Under the pieces are notes generated by a model. That model saw nothing but the letters and a program-made list of their open reading frames with translations, had not been told where the DNA came from and did not search any database. Positions 1-10,645 of a DNA stretch of 64,000 nucleotides are shown piece by piece. Position numbers and translations under genes: made by a program. This DNA is from Eutypa lata (lineage: Eukaryota; Ascomycota; Sordariomycetes; Xylariales; Diatrypaceae). The stretch lies in contig JAKULF010000004.1 in the NCBI GenBank assembly GCA_022661535.1, positions 3,348,001 to 3,412,000 on the forward strand, read 5' to 3'. The first letter of the stretch is position 1. Each line of letters starts with the position of its first letter.

Positions 1-914
1 TATACTATGTATGCGCCTACTGTCCATCAGAGTTGTTCAATGTTGTCATGGTATCGACATGTAACTCTTTTAAGAGCTGACGCTGTCTTTCCCCGCCCGC
101 TACTACTGCGGGCTGTTTTGCAGAAAACAACGTCATTGCCCCATATGACGGGTAATCGATAAGGCTAACTCAACTAGGCGGAGGTTAACGTTAGTTATTG
201 TGTGCTGCAGCAGCAGTGTAGTGCAATGCAGTGCAGTGCAGCAGTGCCTTATTATTGCGTTGCGTTGCGTAGGATCGAGCGCAGTCTGAGATTTGAGATT
301 GAAACTGCTCCAGTCCCCCCCCTTACCCCCCAAAGTCAATTTCAATTCCTTCAATTGTACCGAGATAGGTAGGAGGTTAATAAGTGATAGTTAGCAACCT
401 ATAGATCAAAAGCCATCGACCTGATAGATAATAATACACACTCACTCACTTACTTACTTCCTTTTATTCGTTCCCCTCCTCTTATAGTTTTCTTCCCCTT
501 CTTCGTCATCCCCTAACTTACTTAACTAGTTGATCACCAATACCTACACGATTCATACATCCCACCCAGATACCTCTATACTATATACGTACATTAGTTG
601 TTACAGTAATTCAACCACTTCCTTGTCCCTCTACTTGACCCACCGCCTCCATCAAGGCGGGGTGGAATTTAAGGAACCGCATTCCCACCTGGCGCTAGAC
701 TGCTGATTCACCTTTGCGACTCCGCTGGCTAGCACTAAGTGAGTGAGGGTTCTTTTGTACTTATTACTTACATAGGAGCGTTGTGCCCTAAGACTAGAGT
801 GGCGATGGACATTGTCTGAAACCTGAGCTGTAACACAACTGCCTCTGCGTTCATGAACCAGGCTACCCGGTAACTTGCGCCCCGAACGCGCTCATCAGGA
901 ACAAAAACGTTGCA
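1..914. other. Intergenic; 5' flank of the PKA-type kinase
   Basis: No convincing gene. Positions about 205-265 are a low-complexity run of CAGTG/GCAGT words followed by GCGTT repeats. Positions 431-520 form a pyrimidine-rich tract of the kind common just upstream of fungal transcription starts, so the promoter and 5' UTR of the kinase probably lie between about 430 and 914. The small reading frames here have no recognisable content. Confidence 0.5.
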
Positions 915-2195
915 ATGGCCGCCACTGTTGCCCAGCTGAGCCCAGTGCCAGCCGTCGGGCAGGAATATAGCCTGAAATCGTGCGCCAACATGGAGAACGG
1001 CGCCGCAGCCTCGTCTGACAACAATACCGAACACCAGAAAGTACCACCGCGGCACCAGCAATTGAGTCCAAGAGATTTCAAGCTGGTGCGCACCCTAGGA
1101 ACAGGTATAAGCTGCAACCCCCATATACGTATCTTGCATATGGCATGTGTGTGGTCTAATTGTCCTACGATACAACAGGCACGTTTGCGCGAGTATGTCT
1201 AGTGCGACCAGCTTCTGGTTCGGAAGACGAACGCGACAAGGTGTTTGCTCTCAAAATCCTTCGGAAAGCCGAGGTTATCAAACTTAAGCAAATTGATCAT
1301 GTGCGACACGAGCGACAGATCCTCGGCGACGTTGCCGGCTACCCCTTCATCACGGAACTAATTGCCTCCTTCTCCGATCATGATTCGTTGTACATGCTTC
1401 TCGATTACGTGCCGGGCGGCGAACTGTTCAGCTATCTCCGAAGGCATCGACGGTTTCCCGAAGAATGGGCACAGTTTTATGCTGCCGAAATCGTATTAGT
1501 GTTAGAGTACCTCCATGAACACCAAGGAGGTGTCGCTTACCGCGACTTAAAACCCGAGAACCTATTGCTGGATGCGCAAGGGCATGTGAAGCTAGTCGAC
1601 TTTGGCTTTGCGAAAAGGCTTGGCCACAAGAATGACAGGCCGGTCGAGACATATACGCTATGTGGTACACCCGAGTACCTCGCCCCCGAGGTTATTCAGA
1701 ATAAGGGACATACGACCGCAGTCGACTGGTGGGCATTAGGCATTCTCATATACGAATTCCTTACCGGTTATCCTCCTTTCTGGCATCAGAATCCTATTGA
1801 GATTTATAAACAGTTAGACTGATCTTAACCCATCTCTCAGTAGTTACTAGCGCTAACTAGCATCTAGGATTATCGAGAAACCAGTACTCTTCCCAGCAGA
1901 GCCCCAGATCTCGCACAATGCGCAGCACATTATCCGATCGTTATGTACGGTCGATCGGTCTCGACGGCTAGGAAACATTAGTGGTGGGACCCAGCCAGTC
2001 AAGACCCATCCATTCTTCCACGGCGTCAACTGGGACGACCTGTTCCACCGTCGCGTCCGGGCCCCAATACAGCCCCACGTGCGCTTCCCGGGGGACGCCC
2101 AGTGCTTCGACGTTTATCCCGAGGATGACGGCAAAAGGGAGCCATATACCGATGAATTGGCTGATAAATACGATCCCTATTTCGACGGCTTCTAG
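915..2195 (+). CDS. cAMP-dependent protein kinase (PKA) catalytic subunit, AGC family
   Basis: Three exons, 915-1104, 1179-1812 and 1868-2195, join to 383 residues. The first intron splits the glycine loop G62-T-G-T-F-A-R-V. The catalytic lysine is K89 in FALKIL. The catalytic loop reads YRDLKPEN, with the Y-R-D usual for AGC kinases, followed by VDFGFAK and the activation segment TLCGTPEYLAPE, whose threonine is the expected PDK1 site. After the C-lobe (VDWWALGILIYEFLTGYPPF) comes an AGC tail ending directly in the hydrophobic motif F-D-G-F, as in true PKA. It should phosphorylate Ser/Thr targets when cAMP releases its regulatory subunit. The region before the kinase domain is short (about 55 residues), which fits a second-type (PkaB/PKA2-like) subunit better than the long-N-terminus PkaA type; that subtype call is inference. 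The start is the first ATG in frame with the kinase domain. Confidence 0.9.
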
Positions 2196-3192
2196 ACGGG
2201 AGAAATGCTCAACTACGGGACGGTCTTCCTATTAATGGCTTAGGGAATGCCGGATATATCATGATCATGATAACGACTTCTATGTATGACTGAATTCAAC
2301 CACGAAATGGTTCTGAAGGGGGCATATGTCTTTCTGTAATATAGCGGGGAAGTGCTGTTGGCTGCCGTCACGGCCGTTGGTGCTTGGGCTTTGCACTGGC
2401 ATTATGTACATTAAGGATTGGAAATCCAGAGTAATTCGAATTGCTTTCACCAGCATTTCAGCCTACCCTCGGTGCTGATTGCTGAAGGGAATATCACTAT
2501 CAGGTCTCTTCATTAACGGGGTACGAGTGATTGAACTCTAGCCCCTTTACCACGCTTTGGAGAGGCATGGCTAACTAGCAAGACCCTGTGTATCTTACCT
2601 CCCACGTCCTTGCAACGTTATTCCCTAATGGGGAGTCGCCTTCGATAGAGACTTGTATATCATATCTACGTGTAGCCCTTACCTAAGTCAGCTTATACAG
2701 CGAGAAAGAGGTCGTGTCCCAAGTGTGTCAACTCATTATAGTCATTTTTCAATAACCCAAATTCCCGATTGTCGAATAACATTGCGATGCGGGTCATCTC
2801 TCAGGCGAAAGGGGTCGAGAGAAGAAGGTTTCACTTTGGGGGAAATAGAGAAGTTGAGATTATCTATATCTCTATGTACTAAAATAGTGGACAAAATCAC
2901 TACCATCCATATATTACCAATGGGCAAACAGGCCTTGCTACCTATCCAGCCATCTACTCCGAACTCCCGCCCCCAAACAAAGGAAAACTCTCTCAAGGGG
3001 CCGCCACTATCCACCACCCCCGCAGGAAGGGGCCCATGGCATCACCGAGGAGGCCGGCCCGGGCTAGTCCGCTATGCTTGGACTGAACACTGTGATGCTG
3101 AATTTCTAGCATGTAATTAGCAATAGTTGGTGCAGTTGATGAGTTAGATAGCGTACATATAGACTCTTCGAGCCTTCTGGGCTCCGTCATTC
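2196..3192. other. Intergenic, convergent 3' ends
   Basis: This lies between the convergent kinase and RBR ligase genes and probably holds both 3' UTRs. A 155-codon open frame on the plus strand at 2653-3120 has no recognisable domain and a composition unlike a protein, so I do not call it. Confidence 0.5.
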
Positions 3193-4911
3193 TCAATGGG
3201 GATGATCTTCTGGAAGGTTGAACCTAACAGTCCGATGTTTACGGTTACTTCCGGAGCCTGGGAAGCGGGAATTTGCAGACTTCGGCCCTATCTGATTTTG
3301 TTGATGGAAATATAGCCGCTTTTGTTGCTCCCGCTGATGCTGAGCATGCTCCTGCAGCTGTGCCTGCATCTGCTGTTGGGCATGCTTCTGCTGCTCAGCA
3401 TGCTTCTGCTTCTGTACCTGCTCCTGCTGCTTTGCAAGTCGGACATTTGCCGGCGTTGCTCCATTGGCGTGTGTTATATGCAATTTATGTGACATGTAAC
3501 GCTCCAGGTTATCAGGAGCGGCCATTTGTCGTTGGTACTGCTCCTGGTAGTAGTACGGGTGATGCCCACTCCGTTGCTCCGGTGGTGGTGGTGGTTGTTG
3601 AAAGGATTGCCACTGGTTCCTGAGCTCGGTTTCAAACTCGGTTATATGGCCATGTCCCGAAAAACGAGACGCCGGCATTCCTGGCTTCGGCTGTGGTTGG
3701 GGTTGGGGTTTCGGCTGCAACGGTTGCACCCAGTTGCCGCCCAATAACATCACTGGTACCAGTTGCGGTGGCTCAGGGGCTCGGTTTTGCGGCCGGGGCG
3801 GAAGAGCAGGAGCAGCCCTCTCTCTCACATACCTCTCCGTATTGGTATTGTTGAGGGACGCTCTGACCCTGGGGCGATGGTCTCTCTCGCTAAATGCCGG
3901 GCACTCGCAAGCCGGCCAGGCTCCTCCGCAGAGATAGCAGAATTCGTTACCGCAGGGACACCTAAATGTAGGCAAAAGTAATGTTTCATCTTAAGTTAGC
4001 CAAACTGAGACAGATCTAATTTTCCTGATCATGGGGGGCTAGGTGCACGTTGGATTGAAAATGTGATCGACTTATACCTGATGGACGGGGCCAGTCGAGA
4101 AATCCCCAGAGTGTTAAAGGGGAGAAGGGTAGGAAGAAAGGGAAAAAGACGAAAGGAAAGGAAAAAACGAACCTTATATGATCACACCCATCATCAATCT
4201 TCTCAATAACCCTGCCACACTTCCTACACTTCTTCCATTTCTGCGCGCGCACCAAATCCTCAAACTGACGATCATCCGCCGCCGTTCCAGTTCTAGGTCC
4301 AGTTCCGGTTCTGGGTCCAGTCCCAGTTCCCGTCCCCTCCCTCCCTCCCTTCTTCCCCGCCGGCGGTGGCGCTTTCACAGCCCCAGTCCCAGCCGTGGCT
4401 CTAACATCACACTGCCTCCCAGGGTGAACAGCCTTCCCACAGCCGGGGCAGGCAGGCGCGTTGCACTTCCACCGCAGCTCCAGGTACCGGTGGTAAGCTG
4501 CAGGCGGAAGGCCAGCCCAGGAAACGTCGTCCTCGGTGAGCCCACCGCCGTTTCCAGTGTCTCTGATGCCGTTGTCGCCATTGTTGGTGCAGCAGCGCGG
4601 CGGCCACCGCGACCGCTCGCGCAGCGCAACTTCAATGAGGTGGCGTAGGTCGCTTCGGCAGTACTAACATACAACATCTGGAGTCAGTAAACCATTCCGC
4701 TTTCAAGTATTATAGTGGTTAGGCGTGGGTGTTGTCCCAGCCCAGAGCAAAGACCTAAAGAGCTTAGGCAGAGCACAGAAGATAGCTACAGAGGGCAGGG
4801 AAGAAAAAAATAATTACGAATGTTACTTACTGGGTGACCGCAGCCAAGGCGGCGGAGCTGCGATAGTGGTCGCTGCTCTAAGCATACTACGCAGGTTGCA
4901 GTGGTAGCCAT
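3193..4911 (-). CDS. RBR-type (RING1-IBR-RING2) E3 ubiquitin ligase with Gln/His-rich tail
   Basis: Three exons on the minus strand, 4911-4831, 4663-4173 and 3961-3193, join to 446 residues. RING1 begins at C7-V-V-C10 and continues with G-C-G-H-P-Y-C-R-S-D and then PPRCC. A shortened IBR follows (CNAPACPGCGKAVHPGRQC). After a Gly/Thr/Pro-Arg tandem linker comes RING2: W-K-K-C-R-K-C, then GCDHIRCPCGNEFCYLCGG, in which the Cys after D-H-I-R is the expected catalytic thioester Cys. The last ~220 residues are disordered, Pro-rich then Gln/His-rich, with no domain seen. The family takes ubiquitin from an E2 onto the RING2 Cys and then to substrate. Two oddities: the fourth ligand of the first zinc site in RING1 is Asp instead of Cys, and the first half of the IBR appears absent. 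Substrate unknown. Confidence 0.85.
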
Positions 4912-6257
4912 TGTGAATGAGTCAACTAGTCTGTCGGTAATTGGCTAGTTGGTGGTAGTATTGCGAGAGATAGATGGCTGTCGCTGTCGAGTTAGACACG
5001 ATAAAGCGTCTAGTGAAGGTAGAGGTTGTGATAACTTTTTGTCGACGTCGTCGAAGCCTAGTCGAAGAATTTACTTCCTCGAGAGATGCAGGGTGTTGGC
5101 CGAGGTCGAGAATGTCGAGAAGTGAAATGATAACTAAATAGAAAGATATCTAATATAGACGATTGTTGGCATATATATGCAGCCAGATAGATGGGTGTCT
5201 CGAAAGTGTATGTGTATCGAAGATGGAAGTAAAGAAGATGTATCGAGGATGATGAAGGAAAGAGAGTGGATGGAAGATGAGGAAGGAAAGAAAGTCTGAA
5301 GACATCCGGTATTTGTAGGAAAATCAACTCTCTCTTGGCGTTGTCGAACAATAGTTAACGAACATTGGCTTGTAGTATATTGAAGTGATTTTCCATCTCG
5401 ATCCACAATGGGTAAATATGTTGACAATAGGATAAAATCTTAATAACTTGATAAACGTAATAGGGGCTAGGGCCCAATGGTGGCAGAATAAACCGCATCG
5501 TATCTCGAAAAGGATCAGTAAACCGCATAACAATAGAGCATCGAATGTTTTCCCACTCCAAGCTGTATTGCCGAATCGGGAATAGGGATATTAATACCAT
5601 TATACTGGGTGCTATTAAATAAAGACGAGGTCATAGAAATCATTAGCTAAGACAATGTCACAAGCTTCGATCCTTTTAATCTTCTGCTTAAAACAGACTT
5701 ACACCTTCGTAAGTCTATACAGTGGTTAAGCATAATTACTATAAGAAACAATACGCAGCTTCTAGTTTAAATCTACGAGCTAGTGTAAGCTACTCTTGCT
5801 AATTTTCATGTCACTAGAAGAAAATCCTCGGTTGAATGGTGATAACTAGCAATCTAACAGTTATATAACATTTGCTCGTAAGAAACCGTGATGTCGAAAG
5901 CTCCTTGTTACAATAGGTAACATAACCTAAAGCGGATCGCAATAGAGTTAAATGATATGTGATGGTATTTAGACCTGCCCGTTGATTTAGTATGGCAGAG
6001 CCGAAACCAACACTGTCCATCCATTCTTAAGTACCCCTGGCAACATGGTGATGACTGAATGCCATAGCGAGTAATGATCATCTGCCTAGACGCTCCGCCT
6101 GGCATCTACGTTCAAACGAAGAATAAATACATGGTGACTTGATATCCTAGCCGCAACATACAGTGGCTTCTCTTGCAGCACTTGTTGTTGGGCTCCTTCC
6201 AGTCTAAGTCAGCATATATAGTCCAAAATAATATTCTTAGATAATAGAAGGAAGTTC
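4912..6257. other. Intergenic; promoter side of the RBR ligase, 3' side of the copper transporter
   Basis: No gene recognised. Purine-rich sequence (GGAAAGAAAG types) at 5220-5295 lies 0.3-0.4 kb upstream of the ligase start. Positions 6112-6203 may instead be a last exon of the copper transporter (see that entry). The rest is AT-rich with only short frames. Confidence 0.5.
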
Positions 6258-6912
6258 TCACCCTGTACCAAGTGTCTCCCATTGGAAAATAAAAGACCCT
6301 ATATACGCGCCAATGAAAATACAAATAATAATGTACCCATTATAGTACATGGCAAGCAGCATGATGAAATACGCCACAGCGAATTGGACCATGTGGAGGA
6401 GTGCTCTGATAGCCTGCTCGAAGATACTAGGACGGAAACCCTGAGGTCTAGGCGCGCACTGTAGAGGAGCTGTTGAACTAGTCGAGGGGCCTTTTACTGA
6501 ATCTCCTTCGCCATGGTTAGGACTCGCCACGGGGGGTGTCATGTCGGCATGCTTTCGGACGAGATAGCGGTCGTATTCCTTCACTGCGCGGCGTAGGAAT
6601 TCAAGGGACATGGTCAATAGGATCACCCCAATGCAAGACCCCGCGAACATTCCCGTGGATGTGATGTGCCAGGTAGACGAGAGGAAGCAAGAGTCGATCG
6701 TGTTCCAGTTCCAAAGCATCTTGGGGAGGCAAGTAAGTAAGGTTTCCTTTGACGATAAGACGGCTGTTGAGTGTGCATACAGAAATTTTGCAGCTGTTGC
6801 CGCTACCCATTCCTCCCATGGACATCGCAGTCGAGGTAGCTGCCGCGGCAGCTCCTGTTGTCGTCCCAGTGGACGACATGTCCATCGTCATCGTCATGCC
6901 GCTATGGTCCAT
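6258..6912 (-). CDS. Ctr-family high-affinity copper transporter
   Basis: Exons 6912-6781 and 6719-6258 give about 197 residues. The N-terminus is Met/His-rich (MDHSGMTMTMDMSS), the usual copper-collecting segment. The family signature C-K-I-S-M-L-W-N-W spans the 61-bp intron and leads into membrane helix 1. After a cytosolic loop, helix 2 carries M-L-L-A-M (the MxxxM copper-selectivity motif) and helix 3 carries G-A-Y-I-G (the GxxxG packing motif). The protein should work as a trimer moving Cu(I) into the cytosol, at the plasma membrane or vacuole. The C-terminus is uncertain. The simple reading stops at 6258. Splicing from 6269 to 6203 would instead replace the end with 30 residues containing N-N-K-C-C-K-R-S-H-C and stop at 6112, which looks more like the cysteine tail of this family but uses a weak GTACAG donor. 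Confidence 0.85.
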
Positions 6913-9244
6913 GGTGAGATGATATAATCTTATGGCGAAATGTTAGTGATGAGAATAGGTCCAACCGAGACCAAGCATTCAGCAATGAAAAGAAGGTGTG
7001 CAAGGGGTTTGGCAAGCTTTTATACCTTCACTCGAAATCCCTAGCCCCGTATTAGTGTGACCTTTCCCTGGGGCTTCGTCCACGTCTTAAATCGCAAAAC
7101 GCCGCCACTTGTTATCAGCAATCCAGCATTATCAAGTTGCCCGGGTGAACCAACTGCATAATCAGCGCAACCAAGGCCGGGTCGAGCCAGTCAGATCCCA
7201 AGACAATAGTTAACTAAATTTAAGCCCTGTTATAAGCTGTGAAACTTGAGCAAGTAAAGCCCACACAGCATGGCATTACCTGCGAATTGGAGACCAATGA
7301 ACAACCATCTTCAAGTAATACCTACGGTGCATCCGTGCATATGCTAGAATATCTCTTCAGCTACAGCCTTACCCAATGTCTTAGCACTCTGGGCAGCCTA
7401 TCAAGTGCGCAAGGATGTCAATCCTAGTGGTTCGATGCCACAATAGGCACTAGAGGTAGTGGGTGCGCACATTTGAGCAAATATCCGGATCCTAATAGGT
7501 ATAATATCCAAGCAAACCTTGTGCTACGCCGATGGCCTGGTAACACTATTAGGCAAACCTTGGCAAACTAAGGACTTGGTAGGCAGGTGATTGCTAAGAT
7601 ACCAAGAGGCTCAACTCCATCACGCCATATTATCGAAAGACAGTATGTGTAGGTAATTACAAAAAAAGTATATGATAGAAGAACATATTATCCAACCATT
7701 AACTGAATAACGTCGTAACAATTATAATTCCATTTTTGAGATGGAAATGACCACTCTGGGGCGTTCGTTGAGCTACCAACCATTTGTAGGACTTGCAGTT
7801 ATTTTAAGGGTAGTGTTATACGTATATATATTTATATGCCTAGATACATGATTAAATAAACTTCCTATAGACACAGATAAATATTTCGTTTATTACTCAT
7901 AGGATTTTATATATTTCAGTGAGGACTAATACTAGTGCTAACTTAGCACTGCTAAGTAGCACTACTGAGGAGACAATCATGAAGGCTTGCTTAACAATGA
8001 CTAGTATGTCAATACCATAGCTTTTCTGAACGAAGGAATGAATATGTATTTAGCAACAACTACAAGAATGACATTAAATTTACTCAATGCGATGCATTTG
8101 AATGCATCAGCTATTATGGTGGGACTTGCGGTTCTTTTTGCAATAACAGAGCCAGTAGTGATATATCCAAGTGTTAGTTGAATAACATGGTATCGTATAG
8201 CAGTTGACTCAAAGGTTCCCTGGTATTATATAGTAAAATATAGTGTGCTACAACATGCCTTTATTGTATCATTAATCTCTTCTATAGTCTCTTGCAGAAA
8301 TAGTTTGCCGCTCAATATCAAGAGATCATTGCGATACGATGTTGTATAAACACTAGCTACGCTTGCTATTTGAACATAGTGGGGGCTTCCATTAGGGAAA
8401 AGAATAATTATATAGTAAAATCTACATCGCTAATTCTTCAGTGGTAATAGCGTTATATATACTGTGATAAGTGAGTAGGAAAAGCCTACCGCAAACTGCT
8501 GTATCTGCGATTGCAGCGTTAAGCTAACTATACAACGCATGTTATTTGCTTGCCACCATCTTGCTCATTAACGCTATGGTAACAATACATAAAACATGGA
8601 GGTGGAGTTTATCACCTACTGAGCAAGCAGATTACTTCCCCTTTCAGGTATCGAGGTAGCCATGATGGATATGCCCATAGAGAAGCTGCAGAAAGTCTAC
8701 CTAGAGAGTTTAGGGAGGTGCCCGGAGGATAGAGCTTTAGAAAAGGGTGTGGAAGGCGCATTGACATACGCCAAAGACGAAGGCTATATTTAATACTGCT
8801 TAACTCGCTTCTTCTTTATCAACACGAACCATTTGTTTTATCCACTGTAGACTTCGCTTTCCCTCAGAACGAACCGTCCCACCCTCCGTTAGTTAACTAG
8901 GCCGGGGGTGATAACATAGAGCTATTCCCCAGTTCAGGGCTGCTGCGTACTGACGCAAAGAAATAACATATAAGTTGAAGTGTCATCTTATTCTACACGA
9001 CGACCTCCTTTATTAACTGTCAAGTTGGCAATATTCTTCTCTCTCGACAAGGCTAGTAAGGGCAAGGCCTAGAGAAAAAGAAGAAAAGAAATACCTTAGA
9101 AGAAGAAATACCTTAGAAGATGTTGGTAACTTTCTAAATTTATTAATTATGCATAAGATCGTGATCTATCTATCCTAAACGCCAATGCTATGTTGCTATT
9201 CCAAAGATCCAGACCTCTACGCGTTGGGGGGAGAATCCCCCCAC
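6913..9244. other. AT-rich intergenic region
   Basis: The first few hundred bases are presumably the promoter of the copper transporter. From about 7640 to 9180 the sequence is visibly AT-rich, dense in TATA/TTAA words and full of stops in every frame, which could be an old repeat degraded by repeat-induced point mutation, but I find no transposon coding remnant or terminal repeats. A single exon-like frame at 8662-8793 is listed separately. Confidence 0.45.
8662..8793 (+). other. Possible orphan exon or tiny ORF (43 codons)
   Basis: An open frame begins M-M-D-M-P-I-E-K and ends K-D-E-G-Y-I-stop. It is charged and amphipathic and looks more protein-like than its AT-rich surroundings. Just before it is a polypyrimidine tract ending CTTTCAG at 8641-8647, resembling a splice acceptor in frame with it (Ile-Glu-Val-Ala would precede the first Met). 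No upstream exon could be found and the family is not recognised. It may be a remnant of a decayed gene or chance. Confidence 0.2.
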
Positions 9245-10645
9245 TCAGCTTGCCTGACCAGGCCTGCTCACTCTCGCCCCCCTCCCCTCCTTGAAAACGA
9301 ACCAAACAGTCGCGAACAGGAAGCCCGACCCGATGAGCAACAAGTCGGCAGAGAAGCCGATCACGGGGTTCCAGCGCATATCATGCCCCTCGCCGCCGTC
9401 GCCGAGGATGACGCCCGCGATGGGGGAGCCGACCAGCAGGGCGACGCCGGCGGCGAAGCACGTCATCCCCAGGCGGGTCCCGACCTTGCTCATGTCGCGG
9501 GTGAGGCTGAAGGAGCCGGCGGACTGCATGCCGACGACGCCGCCGGAGACGGCGCCGTAGATGACGGCGAAAGCGACGACGCCCGCGAAGCTGTCGCGGA
9601 TCCCGAGCCAGGCGAAGGCCAGCACGGCGCACAGGAGCGCGCTGACCGCCATGACGAGTGCCGGCTGGCGCGTCTTGTCCGCGATGTAGGGCGGTACCAG
9701 GCGCCCGACCACGCTGCCGGCGTTCATGAGCGTCACCATGTAGGAAGGGGCGAAGCCGGAGGGGGCCAGGCGGTGGTCGGCTGTGAACAGCTCGATGTAG
9801 AAGAATGGGATGTAGAGGGCGACGAAGGCGAAGAGGCCGCCGATCGTGAAGGTCATGAATGGCATGTCGCGGAAGGCGCTCGAGTCGATGATCTTGCGGT
9901 GGTGCTTGGCCGGGGGGATCCTGGTGCGCAGGAAGATGAGCGGGATTACTGAGACTCCGAGGAGGATGAAGGCGATGACCCGTGTGGCCCAGGGCGCGCC
10001 GATCTTAGGCTCCAGGTCGCTGAACACGATCGGGAGTATGATGCCGGCTACGGGTGAGCCCATCGACGTCACGCCCGACGCCAAGGCCCGGCGCGTCGTG
10101 AAGTACTGTGCTATGATGGCGGTGCAGGGCCCGAAGACGAGACCGCACCCCACGCCGATGCATATGCCCTGAGCCAGGACGATCTGCCAGAACTGCGTGC
10201 ACAGCGACGTGACGAACTGGCCGGCGATGATCAGGAGCAGCCCGCTGTACAGCAGGTGGCGGAAATAGCCGGCGTCGAAGAGGGGCCCGGAGATCAGGCC
10301 ACCGCACAGGAGGAGGGCGCCCTGGATCGAGCCGACCCAGGATATGTCGCTCGACGAGCTGCCGGGCAGCGTCCGCTCGTAGTAGGCCTGGTACACGCCG
10401 AACGTGTTGACGATGCCGAAGGTGCAGAAGAGGACGCACCAGCTCCCCAGAACCTGACTCCAAGCCGTCCAGCCTGCATCTGGGGGAGGCGCGGGAATGT
10501 CGATGTCGGAGTCGATAGGAATCGCTTCTTTCTGTGCGGTCGGGGTGGACGTGCCCGTTCCGGTTACCGAGTCGGGCTCTGTGAACATATCCTCTATCCT
10601 AGCCATGGTCGGAGAAATCGAAATAGTGATGATGAGGAAAGACAA
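9245..10645 (-). CDS. MFS transporter, monocarboxylate-transporter-like
   Basis: An uninterrupted frame of 466 residues, close to the usual length for the fungal MCT-type branch of the major facilitator superfamily. A hydrophilic N-terminus of ~55 residues leads into GWTAWSQVLGSWCVLFCTFGIVNTFGVYQ-type helix 1, matching the D-G-G-W-x-W-V start of this family. About twelve hydrophobic segments follow with a charged central loop near R-I-P-P-A-K-H-H-R-K. The family moves monocarboxylates or related small metabolites with protons across the plasma membrane; the actual substrate cannot be read. The second Met (start at 10606, M-A-R-I-E-D) looks a better start than the first, since the 13 extra residues are an odd hydrophobic run. 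The gene is strikingly GC-rich compared with the AT-rich DNA on its 3' side. Confidence 0.85.
   Translation of the reverse strand: MSFLIITISISPTMARIEDMFTEPDSVTGTGTSTPTAQKEAIPIDSDIDIPAPPPDAGWTAWSQVLGSWCVLFCTFGIVNTFGVYQAYYERTLPGSSSSDISWVGSIQGALLLCGGLISGPLFDAGYFRHLLYSGLLLIIAGQFVTSLCTQFWQIVLAQGICIGVGCGLVFGPCTAIIAQYFTTRRALASGVTSMGSPVAGIILPIVFSDLEPKIGAPWATRVIAFILLGVSVIPLIFLRTRIPPAKHHRKIIDSSAFRDMPFMTFTIGGLFAFVALYIPFFYIELFTADHRLAPSGFAPSYMVTLMNAGSVVGRLVPPYIADKTRQPALVMAVSALLCAVLAFAWLGIRDSFAGVVAFAVIYGAVSGGVVGMQSAGSFSLTRDMSKVGTRLGMTCFAAGVALLVGSPIAGVILGDGGEGHDMRWNPVIGFSADLLLIGSGFLFATVWFVFKEGRGARVSRPGQAS

Noticed and set aside
2653..3120. 155-codon plus-strand open frame
   Set aside because: No recognisable domain, no ATG or splice context that improves it, and its place between two convergent genes fits 3' UTR sequence.
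9185..9952. 255-codon plus-strand frame opposite the MFS gene
   Set aside because: It is the antisense shadow of a GC-rich membrane-protein gene; composition is dominated by E/A/G/D/R, and the MFS reading has clear family features.
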